Positions 25,291 through 37,177 of a stretch of DNA of 64,000 bases are shown here, piece by piece. Below the pieces are notes generated by a model that was given only the letters and a program-made list of their open reading frames with translations, ran no database searches and was not told where the DNA came from. The stretch is from Isoetes taiwanensis (taxonomy: Eukaryota > Streptophyta > Lycopodiopsida > Isoetales > Isoetaceae). Each line of letters opens with the position of its first letter. Positions within the stretch are counted from its first letter, which is position 1. The DNA lies in the NCBI GenBank assembly GCA_021234155.1, contig JAJEKV010000051.1, positions 5,460,698 through 5,524,697 on the forward strand, given 5' to 3'. The translations under genes were made by a program, and so were the position numbers.

Positions 25291-25740
25291 TCTGGCATCT
25301 TTGTATAATTGGATGATCTAGAGAGAGGACACTTTGGCATCAAATGCCCTGTTTGTGCATTTTGCAAAGCAATTGGACATTATGAGGATAGATGTAGTGT
25401 GAAAAAGTATTTTGCAAGACATGAAGCAGCTAAAGCAACTGAACCAAGTGTTGCAAGCAGATTCACCCCTGAACCAAGTTCTTCTACCTCAGTAATATTT
25501 GCTACTGATCCGGTTGTATCAATCAGGTTTATGCAGGAGCTAAAGGAGCAGGAATAAATCATGGCTCTGCACACCAGGGCCATGCAAGGCACGAGATATG
25601 AAGAAAATATCCGTGGCAAATTTGAAACAAAGGTGTCCAAAGAAAAAACAAGGACGATGATCAGGTTGTACCTATCCCTCCCCATTAAAAATATGCTATA
25701 AAAGAGAAAGAGTCTGATGAGTTTGATTCTTTAATGAAAA

Positions 25741-26199
25741 ATGCAAAAAATATGTGTAGACATGCTTACACTGCTAAGAATTGCACCATTCTATAGAGAA
25801 AAGATTTTGAGTATGACCAAAGAAGAGCATGTCAATTTATCACAAGGAGAACAATTAGCTCTCACAGGTCATATTAATGAACAAATGCTAGTACAAAATG
25901 AATATGACCCAGGTGCTTTCACATGTGCAGCTAAGGTGGGCAAGAGAACACTAACTAAAGTGCTACTTGATGGAGGATCCCCTCTTAATGTCATGCCTCA
26001 TCATGTAATGAAAATGTGTGGCCTGGAAATAGACAGAAAAGCATCCGTGGTTTTAAAATCTTTCTCGAATTCAAAAATAAATCCTATAAGCATTTTAAGC
26101 AATGTTTTGATAGATGTGGAAGGCATTGTGGTTGCTGCTAACTTTGTAGTGGTTACCTTTGAAGGAATGGATGACAAGACATATATGACTTGCTTTTAG
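25741..26199 (+). pseudogene. Gypsy aspartic protease remnant
   Basis: The frame contains the flap-less retropepsin pattern VLLDGGSPLNVMPHHV; the second Asp-Gly position reads D-G-G-S where D-T/S-G-S is usual. Downstream hydrophobic strands (LSNVLIDVEGIVVAANFVVV) fit the fold. The usual IL-GR end is seen as LLGRRWL just past a shifted stop near 26195. The flanking RT has been deleted. Confidence 0.65.
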
Positions 26200-26429
26200 G
26201 GAGGAGATGGCTTTCCACAGTGGATGCAAGACCTACTTGGTCAAATGGAGAATGCACTATATTAGATGGCAAGAGAACAATAACTCTACTCAACAAATTA
26301 GGTGAGTTTGAATCTCTCAATTTTATTGAAGAAGACTTATTGGTTCCAAATCTTTTTGGGGAATATGAAATGGCTATTGCTGTCTCCAATGCAAGTTCAG
26401 AACCATCAGCAAAGGATGATGCATCTTCA

Positions 26430-26963
26430 CAAGAAAGTTTTGCCTTCCTGTGGTTTGATGAGGGAGTCTTTAAAAAATTAAATACTGCTTCTTCTGCTGC
26501 TATTTTAAAAGACAGAAACATCAGGCTGTTGGCCAACGTTGGCAGAATACACCATAACACTACTTCAACCGTGGCTGAATACAAGGCCATTATTGCAGGG
26601 CTTCAAGAGGCCAAACACATTGGCATAACTAACATTGTCATCTTTGGTGATTCACAATTGGTTTGCAGGCAAATTTCAGGAGAATATCAAGCCAAATAGG
26701 AGGAAATGATAGCACTCAGGGACCAAACCATAGAAGAGCTTTCAGATTTCAAAAGTTGGGAGTTGCAACATGTGGCAAGAGACCTAAACAATGAGGCTGA
26801 TGCCCTTTGCAAAAGTGTTCTACTTGAACATTTGTCTGAGGGAGCAATTAGAGAAGAAGAATTGGAGGCGGAAGACCTAAGGCAATTACATCCCATCCTG
26901 GTGATCAATGCAAGCAATGAAAAGTCGGCGAGAGAGGTAAAAATAGAGAAAAATAGCCAATAA
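26430..26963 (+). pseudogene. Gypsy RNase H (RVT_3 type) remnant
   Basis: Recognisable strands and helices carry an acidic residue in TVAEYKAIIAGL, an Asp in FGDSQLV, and an Asn-Asp region in HVARDLNNEADAL. An in-frame TAG at about 26697 separates the two ORFs. It digests the RNA strand of RNA-DNA hybrids during reverse transcription in intact relatives. Confidence 0.7.
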
Positions 26964-27045
26964 AGAATTGTATATGTTGGAGATCTATTCAAAAAGGAAG
27001 ATGAAGGTAAGGTCACTCAAATTTTAGAGAAATGGAAGGACATTT

Positions 27046-27803
27046 TTGGCTAGGATTACAAAGAACTACTTGGTGTTGTCAAAAAAGTCTGTGAGTTTGA
27101 AACAAATATTAAAGAAAATGTACTTTTGCCCTACTCTTTTCAAAGATTGCTATGAAAAGATTAGAAGTTGTCACAAATGTCAAATATTTGGCAGAAGAGT
27201 CTTACAACCAACTCCTCTCACTGCCATAACTTCCCCTGGACCATTCCAAGTTTGGGGGTTGGACATTCCATCCTCTTATGCACAACATGAATATGTACTT
27301 GTGACCACAGACTATTTCACCAAATGGGATGAGGTAGCACCATTGAGGCAAGCAATTCTCTAACTACAACAAGGTTTCTACATGAGAACATATGTGCCAT
27401 GTTTGGTATCCCTCTCAAATTGATATCTGACAGAGGTATTCAATTCATCATGGAGGTCATTCGCACATGGCTAACCACTCTTAAAGTCAAGCACGTAAAA
27501 AGCTCTTCTCATTACCCCCAAGGGAATGGTCAGGCTGAATCCACCAATAAAGTCCTCAAATCAATTATGCAGAAGACTATAAGCATATCCAAAAGAGATT
27601 GGCATGTCAGGCTACATGATGCATTATGGGCCTACAGGACTACTATCAAAACAACCACCACGCACACACCTTTCAGCCTTGTATATGTCATAGAATCAGT
27701 TGTACCAATAGAGCTTGAACTACCATCTCTAAGGCTGGCACACAAAATAAACTTGGAAATGGAAGAGGCACTTAAAGATAGATTTGTCAGGTTGTTGCAA
27801 TAG
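27046..27803 (+). pseudogene. Gypsy integrase remnant
   Basis: The zinc-binding CHKCQ remnant, first Asp in WGLDIP, second Asp in ISDRGIQF and catalytic Glu in GNGQAESTNKV are all visible. A stop at 27361 and a frameshift separate the halves. C-terminal integrase sequence (FVRLLQ, then LKWNKAKEKVASKFENLWEGPF and VVGATCKDSYWLRSL) continues to about 27965 with stops. Confidence 0.75.
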
Positions 27804-28055
27804 GAGGAACACAGATTTGTCAGGGCACTCTCAAGGATGGTGAACTAGTGCTAAAATGGAACAAAGCCAAAGAGAAAGTAGCCAGCAAGTTTGAGAATTT
27901 GTGGGAAGGACCTTTTTAAGTTGTTGGTGCAACATGCAAAGATTCTTACTGGCTGAGGTCACTTGTAGATGGAAATGAGCTGCTCAACCCTATCAACATT
28001 TTGCACCCAAAGAGGTATTGGCAACAACATGTTGCTTTAGTCTTATTTGAATAAA

Positions 28056-29100
28056 TGTGCAGTAGGATTAATCATTAGGCTGCAGTAGGTTAGTTCTTTT
28101 TTCAACTAGTTTAAAATAGCTTAAGTAGCGAGCAGACTAAAATCTTATTTACTTCAGTAAAAGTTGGTGTATTTCAGTACAAAAGGGACTAAGCAACTTT
28201 TCAAGTGAACACAAATGTGCAGGATCAGAAATCATTTGAGAACAGTACGCAAGAAAGTCAAATCCAAGGATTCAAGCTTAACAAACACTTAGTTTCCATG
28301 CAGGAGCATCTGCCATGCATTTTGTTATGCATTATTCTCATCCACCTTCCCAATTCATCTCATCAAGTTGCTGACATCCCTACCATAACAGCAACTCAAG
28401 GTTTTGCTAACAAACTCTTGTCATTTGCAGAATCATCACCAAAGAACTTCCATAGTCATCAGTTCATGAGTTGGCCAGAATTCATTCGGACTCTCTTCCT
28501 TTCTTACAATTTCATGCACTAAATCAAACTGCCTTCACAATTCCACAGGGCAGTATCAATGCACTAATATTTATGCTTACTTGTCATGCAGGTTTATCAG
28601 TCATGCCATTATCATCCTTCATATGTTGCCCATTACCATACAGACTTGGCTCTTTTTCCACACAAAATACCTATGTTGCCTATCACCTTCCCATCTAAGG
28701 CAACTATATGGAGTTGGCAAATGGAGATACTTTATAGCCCTAAGAGGCTGGAAGACCAGCCTGCTTTCTTTTTTTAGCATGATGCTGCCACCACTTGGCA
28801 GCATAGAAGAGCAATTCACACATCATGTTTGCTGAAGACTTCTAGAAGAAGACCCAAAGCAAGGACTCTCATTTGAGCATCATAAAAAGGACAAAGGATA
28901 AAGTTGCATATGTGGAAGCTCAAAGTCAACATGGGAAGACTCTTGACAAGACCAAGTTTGGATGACCCCTCTAAAGTAAACTTTTAGCTCAATGCAAGTT
29001 CTTGGCATAATTCATGTTTGGCTACATCCCTTGGCTCCATCCATCCCATTTGTTTTGCCCCATAGACCCTCATCATCTCCCTAATCCAAGTTGGCCAAGA
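28056..29100. other. Downstream of the gypsy remnant, no recognised gene
   Basis: Possibly the 3' untranslated and LTR remains of the Tat-like element. The ORF at 28205-28522 is not recognised. No second LTR copy is visible to confirm. Confidence 0.4.
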
Positions 29101-29921
29101 TCTTTCCCCTAGTCATGAACAACTCACACACTCCATTACAGCCCAACCACTTTTAAAAAATGCTAAAATTCCTATCGAAAATGACCTCTCAATGCTCATG
29201 GCAACACATTCTCTATCAGAAACAAAGTAGAGAGAGAAAGGTGCACATCCTCAACACAAAGTTTGCAAGGTCAAAAAGTTGGCCTAAGCACTACCAATAT
29301 TCTAAGTTTGAAGTGCTCTTACCATTATGAGATTTGCAAAACATGCCACGTCACCACATATCATCGACCTCACCAAGAAAAATGCCACATCATCATCACA
29401 AGTCATCCACATCATTTTCTCATCTCTCAAAAGTTTTTGACTAGGAGGAAGATTCTTTGCCACATCATCATGCCATGTCATCATGAGACTACCCACTCAC
29501 ATACCAAACTTGCCATATCATCATTTCCTAGCCATTTTGTTCAAAAATAAAAATCTTTTTTTCAAAGAAAGATTCTCCCATGAAGAAGGGTATCAAAAAA
29601 AGATGCCATTTGGTGCGAAAATGTTCCAAAAAGACCTTGCTTTGACCTTTAAATTTGAATTATTGGGATTCGTGCCTTAGCTCATGAAATTAAAAAATGT
29701 TTCCTATACCCCCCAAAAAAAAAAAAAAAAAAAAAAAAAAGACCTCATTTCACCCAACCCCCCGTCGCCACGTGGTACTCTCAGGGGTGTGGGGCGGCGA
29801 CGGGCTGAATCCCACATGAAGCATATCTTGCCTGAAAAAATTTCGAACCCTAAAAGCGTCAGGCCAAGATCCGGCCTTTTTGTCGGATCTAACTAAGCAA
29901 TCATGAGCCTGAGCTCCTGCA

Positions 29922-30110
29922 TTGGACTTTTTTGCATCAAGAAACCTTAAACCCGCCCAAAGACAAACAAAAAAACTCAAATGCCAAGAACAGACCGGAA
30001 TGATAAAATTTAAAAAAGGGAAATCATCTCAAAGACGGGGTCGGCTTCTGCATGAGTTTATTGACCTTTGCAACTTGTTGCTTGATTGGTTTGATGAGCT
30101 TCGATTGTGA
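29922..30110 (+). CDS. Small unidentified ORF, duplicated at 33641
   Basis: A 62-codon ORF (MDFFASRNLKPAQRQTKK ... FIDLCNLLLDWFDELRL) is identical in both tandem units. It may be the first exon or 5' leader of the unidentified gene whose exons follow at 31040. No family is recognised and translation is unproven. Confidence 0.3.
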   Translation: MDFFASRNLKPAQRQTKKLKCQEQTGMIKFKKGKSSQRRGRLLHEFIDLCNLLLDWFDELRL

Positions 30111-31034
30111 ATGACCTACCTTGCTTCAGAGTTTCTGCAGACCTGATGCAAATTCAATGAATTGATTATATTCTGTTACTTTGATCCTATGCCCAAGACT
30201 AAGATCTTTGATATGTACCTTTTTCATGATGTGCAATTGAGGGAAAAACCCGAGTTTGGTAAGAAAAAGTTGCTTTTGATTTCACTTTAAAATAGACTTT
30301 TGAGATGAAAGATACTCTAAATAATGCATTCTAAGTGTCACACCACAAATGATGTTGTTGCATGCATTGTGAATCGCATATAAGAGAAAGGCAGGAAGAA
30401 GATAAAGTTGCTTAGAATAGACTCAGCCTTTTGAAAGAAAAAAAGGAGAACCTTACAACGAATCTAAATATAGTTTTTGGATTGTAGCAGGCTTAGTATT
30501 CATGCCATACAACATTGCGTTAGTATCAAAAGTTATTCAACACCCATATAAAAGCTATATCTAGCACAAAAATACAACTAGTAATAGGACTATCAGATTA
30601 GATTCTTTGTTTTCATGCACAAAAAAATATTAGTCAGAAAACAATCTATAGCAGTATTACCAACAAATCATTGAGCAAGATCCTCAGGGTGCATACTCCA
30701 GGGTATCCAAGGAACACAAACCATAAAACAAAAATTTGAAAGGCAGCCTACAAATTGAGTGTCTTAAAAGAGCTCTCGGGTTGGGCTGTTGGCTCAAATT
30801 TGACTGGGTTAGGGAACTCTATATCTTTAGATCTGTTTGGGTATTTGTTGCTGACTTTCTGGGGTATAATCAAGATACACTTGAGAAGCTTTAGGAATTG
30901 GAATTGAGCAAAAAAATGATATGAAGATCATTTGGTGCAACTTTTGCTGGAACTATTCTTTTACTGTTTTGGGAAACTGATATCTTCTTGATAATTGAGC
31001 ATTATCTCAGCAAGTTTTCAGAAAAGAGTGGTCG

Positions 31035-31690
31035 CCTTTAGCAATCTGGAGGTCCTGTACCAGTGAAGTTGGAGGTTCTGCCAGGAATACCTCCAATAAA
31101 CCCCGCCCACTGCATGCTATCTGATGTCAGGACTATCCTGTTTGGTTTGCATGCAGTGTATGTGGCTGTGGAACGGAATGGCCTTGGCCGCCGACAATAC
31201 TGGGATAATTCCATGCCATCTGATGATTTGGGTGACTCTATATGTAGTTTGTTTGCTGTACAACTTCAATTGTGTGCTTGTTTTGTTTTCTTTGAGCATG
31301 GTTTGTGCTCATGATGCCTTTTTGCAGGGTTGATATCGAAAGCAATGGGAATTCTGTGAGGGAGACATGGCATCCCATCTTAAGCTTGGACCCCTCCTCG
31401 ATAAGCTCCAGAATTGATGCATCCCGTCCTGATCCTCAGGCGTATCCTCCTAAGGGTGAACAAGCCTTCACTGCAGAGGAGTTCATAACAAGCATTGTGC
31501 AGGTTGGCACCGAGGCCCACAAAATTGCCGCTTCCCTTAGGATCTTGAGGAGGCAGTTGACAAATTTTTATGTGGCTATTGATTGCGATTTCTAATGTTG
31601 TTTGGGAGCAACTTGGGGCTCCAAATCCTGAGTTGTACGCACTGAGATCATACATGAGCCTTGCTGGGTCTGCTGACCCAGGAGATTTGC
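31035..31690 (+). pseudogene. Exons of an unidentified plant gene, copy 1
   Basis: One exon (about 31035-31248) reads KLEVLPGIPPINPAHCMLSD, LFGLHAVYVAVERNGLGRRQ and WDNSMPSDDLGD, ending at a GT donor. The next, after a TTTTTGCAG acceptor at 31326, reads GVDIESNGNSVRETWHPILS, RPDPQAYPPKGEQAFTAEEF and VQVGTEAHKIAASLRILRR. A frame change then leads to SNVVWEQLGAPNPELYALRS and YMSLAGSADPGDLPP. The wording looks like conserved eukaryotic protein, but I cannot name the family. Copy 2 differs by small indels that break the frame elsewhere. Confidence 0.5.
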
Positions 31691-31807
31691 CACCTTGATG
31701 TTGTCATCAGGCGGGCTGCATTTGGAGAACCTAGCTTTGTCTTTTTGCTGTTGTGTGAAGTCTTCTTATTGTGCAGTTGCATGTCGGTGGCATTTCTGCC
31801 ACATGTA

Positions 31808-32788
31808 TGTGACGTTCCAAGGGAATATATGCCATAAAGACGTATATTCCTGGACCCGTCACCATACAAGTCTACCTAGGTAGCCTTGTATGCCTTGGAT
31901 AAGTGGCAAGGGGTGCACATCTAAGTTAATTGCTTAACTTAGATAACCTTAGGATAAGGCCCATTTCCACATGGCCTTATCCTATTGGAGCAACCGCCAC
32001 ACGGCCTCATCCTAGTGGTGCCACGTGGCATCCCACGTGGACCCACACCTATATGAGCTCTAACCCTAACCCTAGACCCTTTTCCACGACCTAGCTTTTG
32101 AGCTCTCATCCCCGTGCGAAACCCCGTTTGAGAGCACCGTTAAATCATAGTCTAGCACTGGGCGGCGGCCCACGGAGGGTGTGTATGATCGTGGGGAGCA
32201 AGCCTTGAACCCGTCTCACGAGCATGGAGGCGCCGAGGGATGGGAGGAAGCTTACGGAGGAGGTAGGTTGAGTAGAGTTCATGTTAGTTCATCACGGAAG
32301 TTAGCACTCCGGATGGGTTAGTGATTCGTGTCTAGAGTAGAGCCACCCTAGATCCTTTGTTGAACATCTTGAACCTAATCAAGGAACCCTAAGCGATAGT
32401 TAGATATGTATGATTAAGTTAAGATGTTCATATGATGTGTTCATGATGATTATGTGATGATGGTTGATCATGTTGTTCCTCTTGTGTTGGGGCGGGGGTA
32501 GAGACCTAGGGCCATATGTAGTATGCTCTAGTGTAGATCCCTTAGTTCCTATTAGTTCTTGGCTTGTGCATAGGAAACCCAGGGCTATGGAAGCTATGAT
32601 GTGACTCGGCACCACACAGCGGGGCTAGAGGCAAGATGGAGGTGGATCCTGCCAGAAGTGGGGGCCGGGGGATCCCACGATTGGGCTAGGCTTATGATTA
32701 CGGTCACTTAAATTGTGGGCGGGCATGGGTCCGACACCTCACGGGGCAATGGTATAAGCCACGCCTCTCAAAGAGTTGCAAGTGTGAC
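31808..32788 (+). repeat. Partial LTR (first about 980 bases) in unit 1
   Basis: It begins TGTGACGTTCCAAGGGAATATA directly after ATGTA, exactly as the 5' LTR does at 35522. It stops at TTGCAAGTGT, well short of the LTR end. It is therefore a copy of the 5' junction of the retrotransposon, made by the tandem duplication. Confidence 0.9.
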
Positions 32789-33409
32789 ATGCTCCCTAGT
32801 CATGAACAACTCCACACTCCATTACAGCCCAACCACTTTTAAAAAAATGCTAAAATTCCTATCGAAAATGACCTCTCAATGCTCATGGCAACACATTCTC
32901 TATCAGAAACAAAGTAGAGAGAGAAAGGTGCACATCCTCAACACAAAGTTTGCAAGGTCAAAAAGTTGGCCTAAGCACTACCAATATTCTAAGTTTGAAG
33001 TGCTCTTACCATTATGAGATTTTGCAAAACATGCCACGCCACCACATATCATCGACCTCACCAAGAAAAATGCCACATCATCATCACAAGTCATCCACAT
33101 CATTTTCTCATCTCTCAAAAAGTTTTTGACTAGGAGGAAGATTCTTTGCCACATCATCATGCCATGTCATCATGAGACTACCCACTCACATACCAAACTT
33201 GCCATATCATCATTTCCTAGCCATTTTGTTCAAAAAATAAAAATCTTTTTTCAAAGAAAGATTCTCCCATGAAGAAGGGTATCAAAAAAAGATGCCATTT
33301 GGTGCTTAAAATGTTCCAAAAAAAGACCTTGCTTTGACCTTTAAATTTGAATTATTGGGATTCGTGCCTTAGCTCATGAAATTAAAAAATGTTTCCTATA
33401 CCCCACCCC

Positions 33410-33454
<45 letters not shown>

Positions 33455-34734
33455 AGACCTCATTTCACCCAACCCCTCATTAAGCCACGTGGTACTCTCG
33501 GGGTGTGGGGGCGGGCGACGGGCTGAATCCCATGATGAAGCATATCTTGCCTGAAAAAATTTCGAACCCTAAAAGCGTCAGGCCAAGATCCGGCCTTTTT
33601 GTCGGATCTAACTAAGCAATCATGAGCCTGAGCTCCTGCATTGGACTTTTTTGCATCAAGAAACCTTAAACCCGCCCAAAGACAAACAAAAAAACTCAAA
33701 TGCCAAGAACAGACCGGAATGATAAAATTTAAAAAAGGGAAATCATCTCAAAGACGGGGTCGGCTTCTGCATGAGTTTATTGACCTTTGCAACTTGTTGC
33801 TTGATTGGTTTGATGAGCTTCGATTGTGAATGACCTACCTTGCTTCAGAGTTTCTGCAGACCTGATGCAAATTCAATGAATTGATTATATTCTGTTACTT
33901 TGATCCTATGCCCAAGACTAAGATCTTTGATATGTACCTTTTTCATGATGTGCAATTGAGGGAAAATCCGAGTTTGGTAAGAAAAAGTTGCTTTTGATTT
34001 CACTTTAAAATAGACTTTTGAGATGAAAGATACTCTAAATAATGCATTCTAAGTGTCACACCACAAATGATGTTGTTGCATGCATTGTGAATCGCATATA
34101 AGAGAAAGGCAGGAAGAAGATAAAGTTGCTTAGAATAGACTCAGCCTTTTGAAAGAAAAAAAGGAGAACCTTACAACGAATCTAAATATAGTTTTTGGAT
34201 TGTAGCAGGCTTAGTATTCATGCCATACAACATTGCGTTAGTATCAAAAGTTATTCAACACCCATATAAAAGCTATATCTAGCACAAAAATACAACTAGT
34301 AATAGGACTATCAGATTAGATTCTTTGTTTTCATGCACAAAAAAATATTAGTCAGAAAACAATCTATAGCAGTATTACCAACAAATCATTGAGCAAGATC
34401 CTCAGGGTGCATACTCCAGGGTATCCAAGGAACACAAACCATAAAACAAAAATTTGAAAGGCAGCCTACAAATTGAGTGTCTTAAAAGAGCTCGGGTTGG
34501 GTCATTGGCTCAAATTTGACCGGGTTAGGGAACTCTATATCTTTAGATCCTGTTTGGGTATTTGTTGCTTTACTTTAAGGGTATAATCAAGATACACTTG
34601 AGAAGCTTTAGGAATTGGAATTGAGCAAAAAAATGATATGAAGATCATTTGGTGCAACTTTTGCTGGAACTATTCTTTTACTGTTTTGGGAAACTGATAT
34701 CTTCTTGATAATTGAGCATTATCTCAGCAAGTTT

Positions 34735-35410
34735 TCAGAAAAGAGTGGTCGCCTTTAGCAATCTGGAGGTCCCAGTGAAGTTGGAGGTTCTGCCAGGAAT
34801 ACCTCCAATAAACCCCGCCCACTGCATGCTATCTGATGTCAGGACTATCCTGTTTGGTTTGCATGCAGTGTATGTGGCTGTGGAACGGAATGGCCTTGGC
34901 CGCCGACAATACTGGGATAATTCCATGCCATCTGATGATTTGGGTGACTCTATATGTAGTTTGTTTGCTGTACAACTTCAATTGTGTGCTTGTTTTGTTT
35001 TCTTTGAGCATGGTTTGTGCTCATGATGCCTTTTTGCAGGGTTGATATCGAAAGCAATGGGAATTCTGTGAGGGAGACATGGCATCCCATCTTAAGCTTG
35101 GACCCCTCCCTCGATAAGCTCCGCATTGATGCATCCCGCCCCGATCCTCAGGCGTATCCTCCTAAGGGTGAACAAGCCTTCACCTGCAGAGGAGTTCATA
35201 ACAAGCATTGTGCGTGGTTGGCACCGAGGCCCACAAAATTGCCGCCTTCCCCTAGGGATCTTGAGGAGGCAGTTGACAAATTTTTATGTGGCTATTGATT
35301 GCGATTTCTAATGTTGTTTGGGAGCAACTTGGGGCTCCAAATCCTGAGTTGTACGCACTGAGATCATACATGAGCCTTGCTGGGTCTGCTGACCCAGGAG
35401 ATTTGCCACC
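34735..35410 (+). pseudogene. Exons of the unidentified gene, copy 2
   Basis: The same two exons as at 31035-31690 are present. The first is intact (KLEVLPGIPPINPAHCMLSD). The second carries indels that change frame after QAYPPKGEQAFT. The same intron and the same terminal SLAGSADPGDLPP are present. The LTR retrotransposon lies 110 bases downstream of that point. Confidence 0.5.
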
Positions 35411-35516
35411 TTGATGTTGTCATCAATGGCTGCATTTGGAGAACCTAGCTTTGTCTTTTTCTTTGTTGTGAAGTCTTCTTATTGTGCAGGTTGCATGTCG
35501 GTGGCATTTACGCCAC

Positions 35517-35521
35517 ATGTA
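35517..35521. repeat. Target-site duplication, left copy (ATGTA)
   Basis: ATGTA immediately precedes the 5' LTR start TGTGACG. The same five bases follow the 3' LTR at 48673-48677. A perfect 5-bp duplication is what Ty3/gypsy integrases leave. Confidence 0.95.
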
Positions 35522-37164
35522 TGTGACGCCTTCAAGGAATATATGCCATAAAGACGTATATTCTGGACCTCGCCACCATACAAGTCTACCTAGGTAGCCT
35601 TGTATGCCTTGGATAAGTGGCAGGGTGCACATCTAAAGTTAATTGCTTAACTTAGATAACCTTAGGATAAGGCCCATTTCCACATGGCCTTATCCTATTG
35701 GAGCAACCGCCACACGGCCTCATCCTAGTGGTGCCACGTGGCATCCCACGGGACCCACACCTATATGAGCTCTAACCCTAACCCTAGACCCTTTTTCACC
35801 CCTGACCTAGCACCTCGAAAGCTCTCATCCCGTGCAAAACCCCGTTTCGAAAGCACCGCAAATCATAGTCTAGCCCGGAGCAAAGCACCTCGGAGGGTGT
35901 GTATGATCGTAGAGGGAGCAAGCCTTGAACCACGCCTCACGAGCATGGAGACGCCAGGGATGGGAGGAAGCGCGAGGAGGTAGGTTGAGTAGAGTTCATG
36001 TTAGTTCATCTGGAAGTTAGCACTCCAGATGGGTTAGTGATTCGTGTCTAGAGTAGAGCCACCCTAGATCCTTTGTTGAACATCTTGAACCCTAATCAAG
36101 GAACCCTAACTGATAGTTAGATATGTATGATTAAGTTAAGATGTTCATATGATATTGTTCATGATGATTATGTGATGATGGTTGATCATGTTGTTCCTCT
36201 TGTGTTGGGACGGGGGGTAGAGACCTAGGGCCATATGTAGTATGCTCCTAGTGTAGATCCCTTAGTTCCTATTAGTTCTTGCCAGTGCATAGGAACCCAC
36301 CTGCTATGGAAGCTATGATGTGACTCAAAGACCACACAACGGGCTAGAGGCAAGATGGAGGGTGGATCCCCGCCGAAAGTGGGGGCTTCGGGATCCCACA
36401 AAGGCTAGGCTTATGGTCTGGTCACTCGCGTGTGGGCCGAGCATGGGTCCCACACCTCCCGGGGCAATGGTGTCGCCGCCTCTCAAGAGTTGCAAGTGTC
36501 AGCTTTGGCTCTTGTTTTGGGGGTTCAATCGGTGCGAATCGCGGTGCGCCACGATTCTCTAGCCGCCTGTGGAGCCTCTAGGACCCCTGGGAGGGGAGAT
36601 GCAACCCTTCCTACCTCGCGTCGACCGGAGATGCAACCTGGAGTAGTCCCCGATGGGTGATGCCATGGGATTGCGTGATCCCGGAAGGTTAGAGTCATGC
36701 CACGCCTTTGATCTAGCCCATCCGCAAAGTATGCACGTGAGGGGCGGATGGAGTGGTCAACCCTAGCCATTGTCTTATGCCAGCCCGCCATTGTTATGAT
36801 TCTGTCTCGCTTCTATCTTGAGGCCTATCCAGTCAGTCGATTTCCTTTCGTGTCGGAGCCACGGGTAGGAGCTCTCATGTTTTATGGCATATGATTATGT
36901 TCTTTGCATCTATGGATATGCGATTGAGCTACCCCTCGAGGTAGCATATTGTATTGTATTGCTAGTTCTGACGTGTTATGCTTCCGCTGTGATAGAAGCC
37001 CATAGGGAAGGGCGCAAGAAGACACCTTTCAGGAACCTTCCCGCGACCGGGGAGGATTCCGAAAAGGGATAGATGGAGGGCCCTGGTGGCGTTGATGAGC
37101 CGGACGAGGGATTTCTGCCGAAAGTGTACGGTAAGGCGCCGTATGTTTAGCAGGGAGCGTCACA
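35522..37164 (+). repeat. 5' LTR
   Basis: It starts TGTGACG and ends CGTCACA. It shares with the 3' LTR a series of short perfect inverted repeats in U3, two CACGTG G-boxes (one damaged in this copy), a CTATATGAG TATA-like word at about 35760 and a telo-box-like CTAACCCTAACCCTAG just after it. Differences from the 3' LTR are mostly small indels clustered at CG-rich words. Confidence 0.95.
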
Positions 37165-37165
37165 A

Positions 37166-37177
37166 TGGTATCAGAGC
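37166..37177 (+). other. Primer binding site (initiator tRNA-Met)
   Basis: TGGTATCAGAGC begins one base after the 5' LTR. It is complementary to the 3' end of plant initiator tRNA-Met, the usual minus-strand primer of plant gypsy and copia elements. Confidence 0.95.

Larger units (their letters stand above)
25309..28055 (+). mobile_element. Ty3/gypsy remnant, RT missing (Tat-like second RNase H)
   Basis: In order: a gag zinc-knuckle-like CPVCAFCKAIGHYEDRC (about 25340); a retropepsin-like LLDGGSPLNVMPHHVMK (25970); then, with no RT between, a plant-type RNase H (TVAEYKAIIAGLQEAKHIG, VIFGDSQLVCRQISGEY, HVARDLNNEADALCKSVL; 26460-26830); then integrase (CHKCQIFGR; WGLDIP; TTDYFTKW; LISDRGIQF; HYPQGNGQAESTNKVLKSIM; 27170-27580). 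An RNase H of this RVT_3 type next to integrase is characteristic of the Tat lineage. Several stops are present. No LTRs were identified. Confidence 0.8.
29107..32788 (+). repeat. 3.7-kb tandem duplication, unit 1 (gene segment plus partial LTR)
   Basis: This unit matches 32794 to about 36500. It starts at CCCTAGTCATGAACAACTC and covers CCACATCATCAT-rich sequence, a poly(A) run (29717-29740), an unidentified gene segment, ATGTA, and the first roughly 980 bases of the LTR. The downstream breakpoint is at TTGCAAGTGT, where the sequence jumps back to CCCTAGTCATG. Confidence 0.9.
32794..35521 (+). repeat. Tandem duplication unit 2 (gene segment)
   Basis: Second copy of 29107-31807, differing by scattered one- to few-base indels and a longer A-run (33412-33450). 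It leads directly into the full 5' LTR. The CCACATCATCAT-rich part and the 62-codon ORF (33641-33829) are retained. Confidence 0.9.

Noticed and set aside
29750..29980. Minus-strand ORF MSFFVCLWAGLRFLDAKKSN, repeated at 33460
   Set aside because: Its C-terminal part changes frame between the two units and its composition is unremarkable; probably a shadow of the duplicated segment.
36320..36791. ORFs within the LTRs (also 47792-48684)
   Set aside because: They are not preserved in frame between the LTR copies and overlap regulatory sequence.
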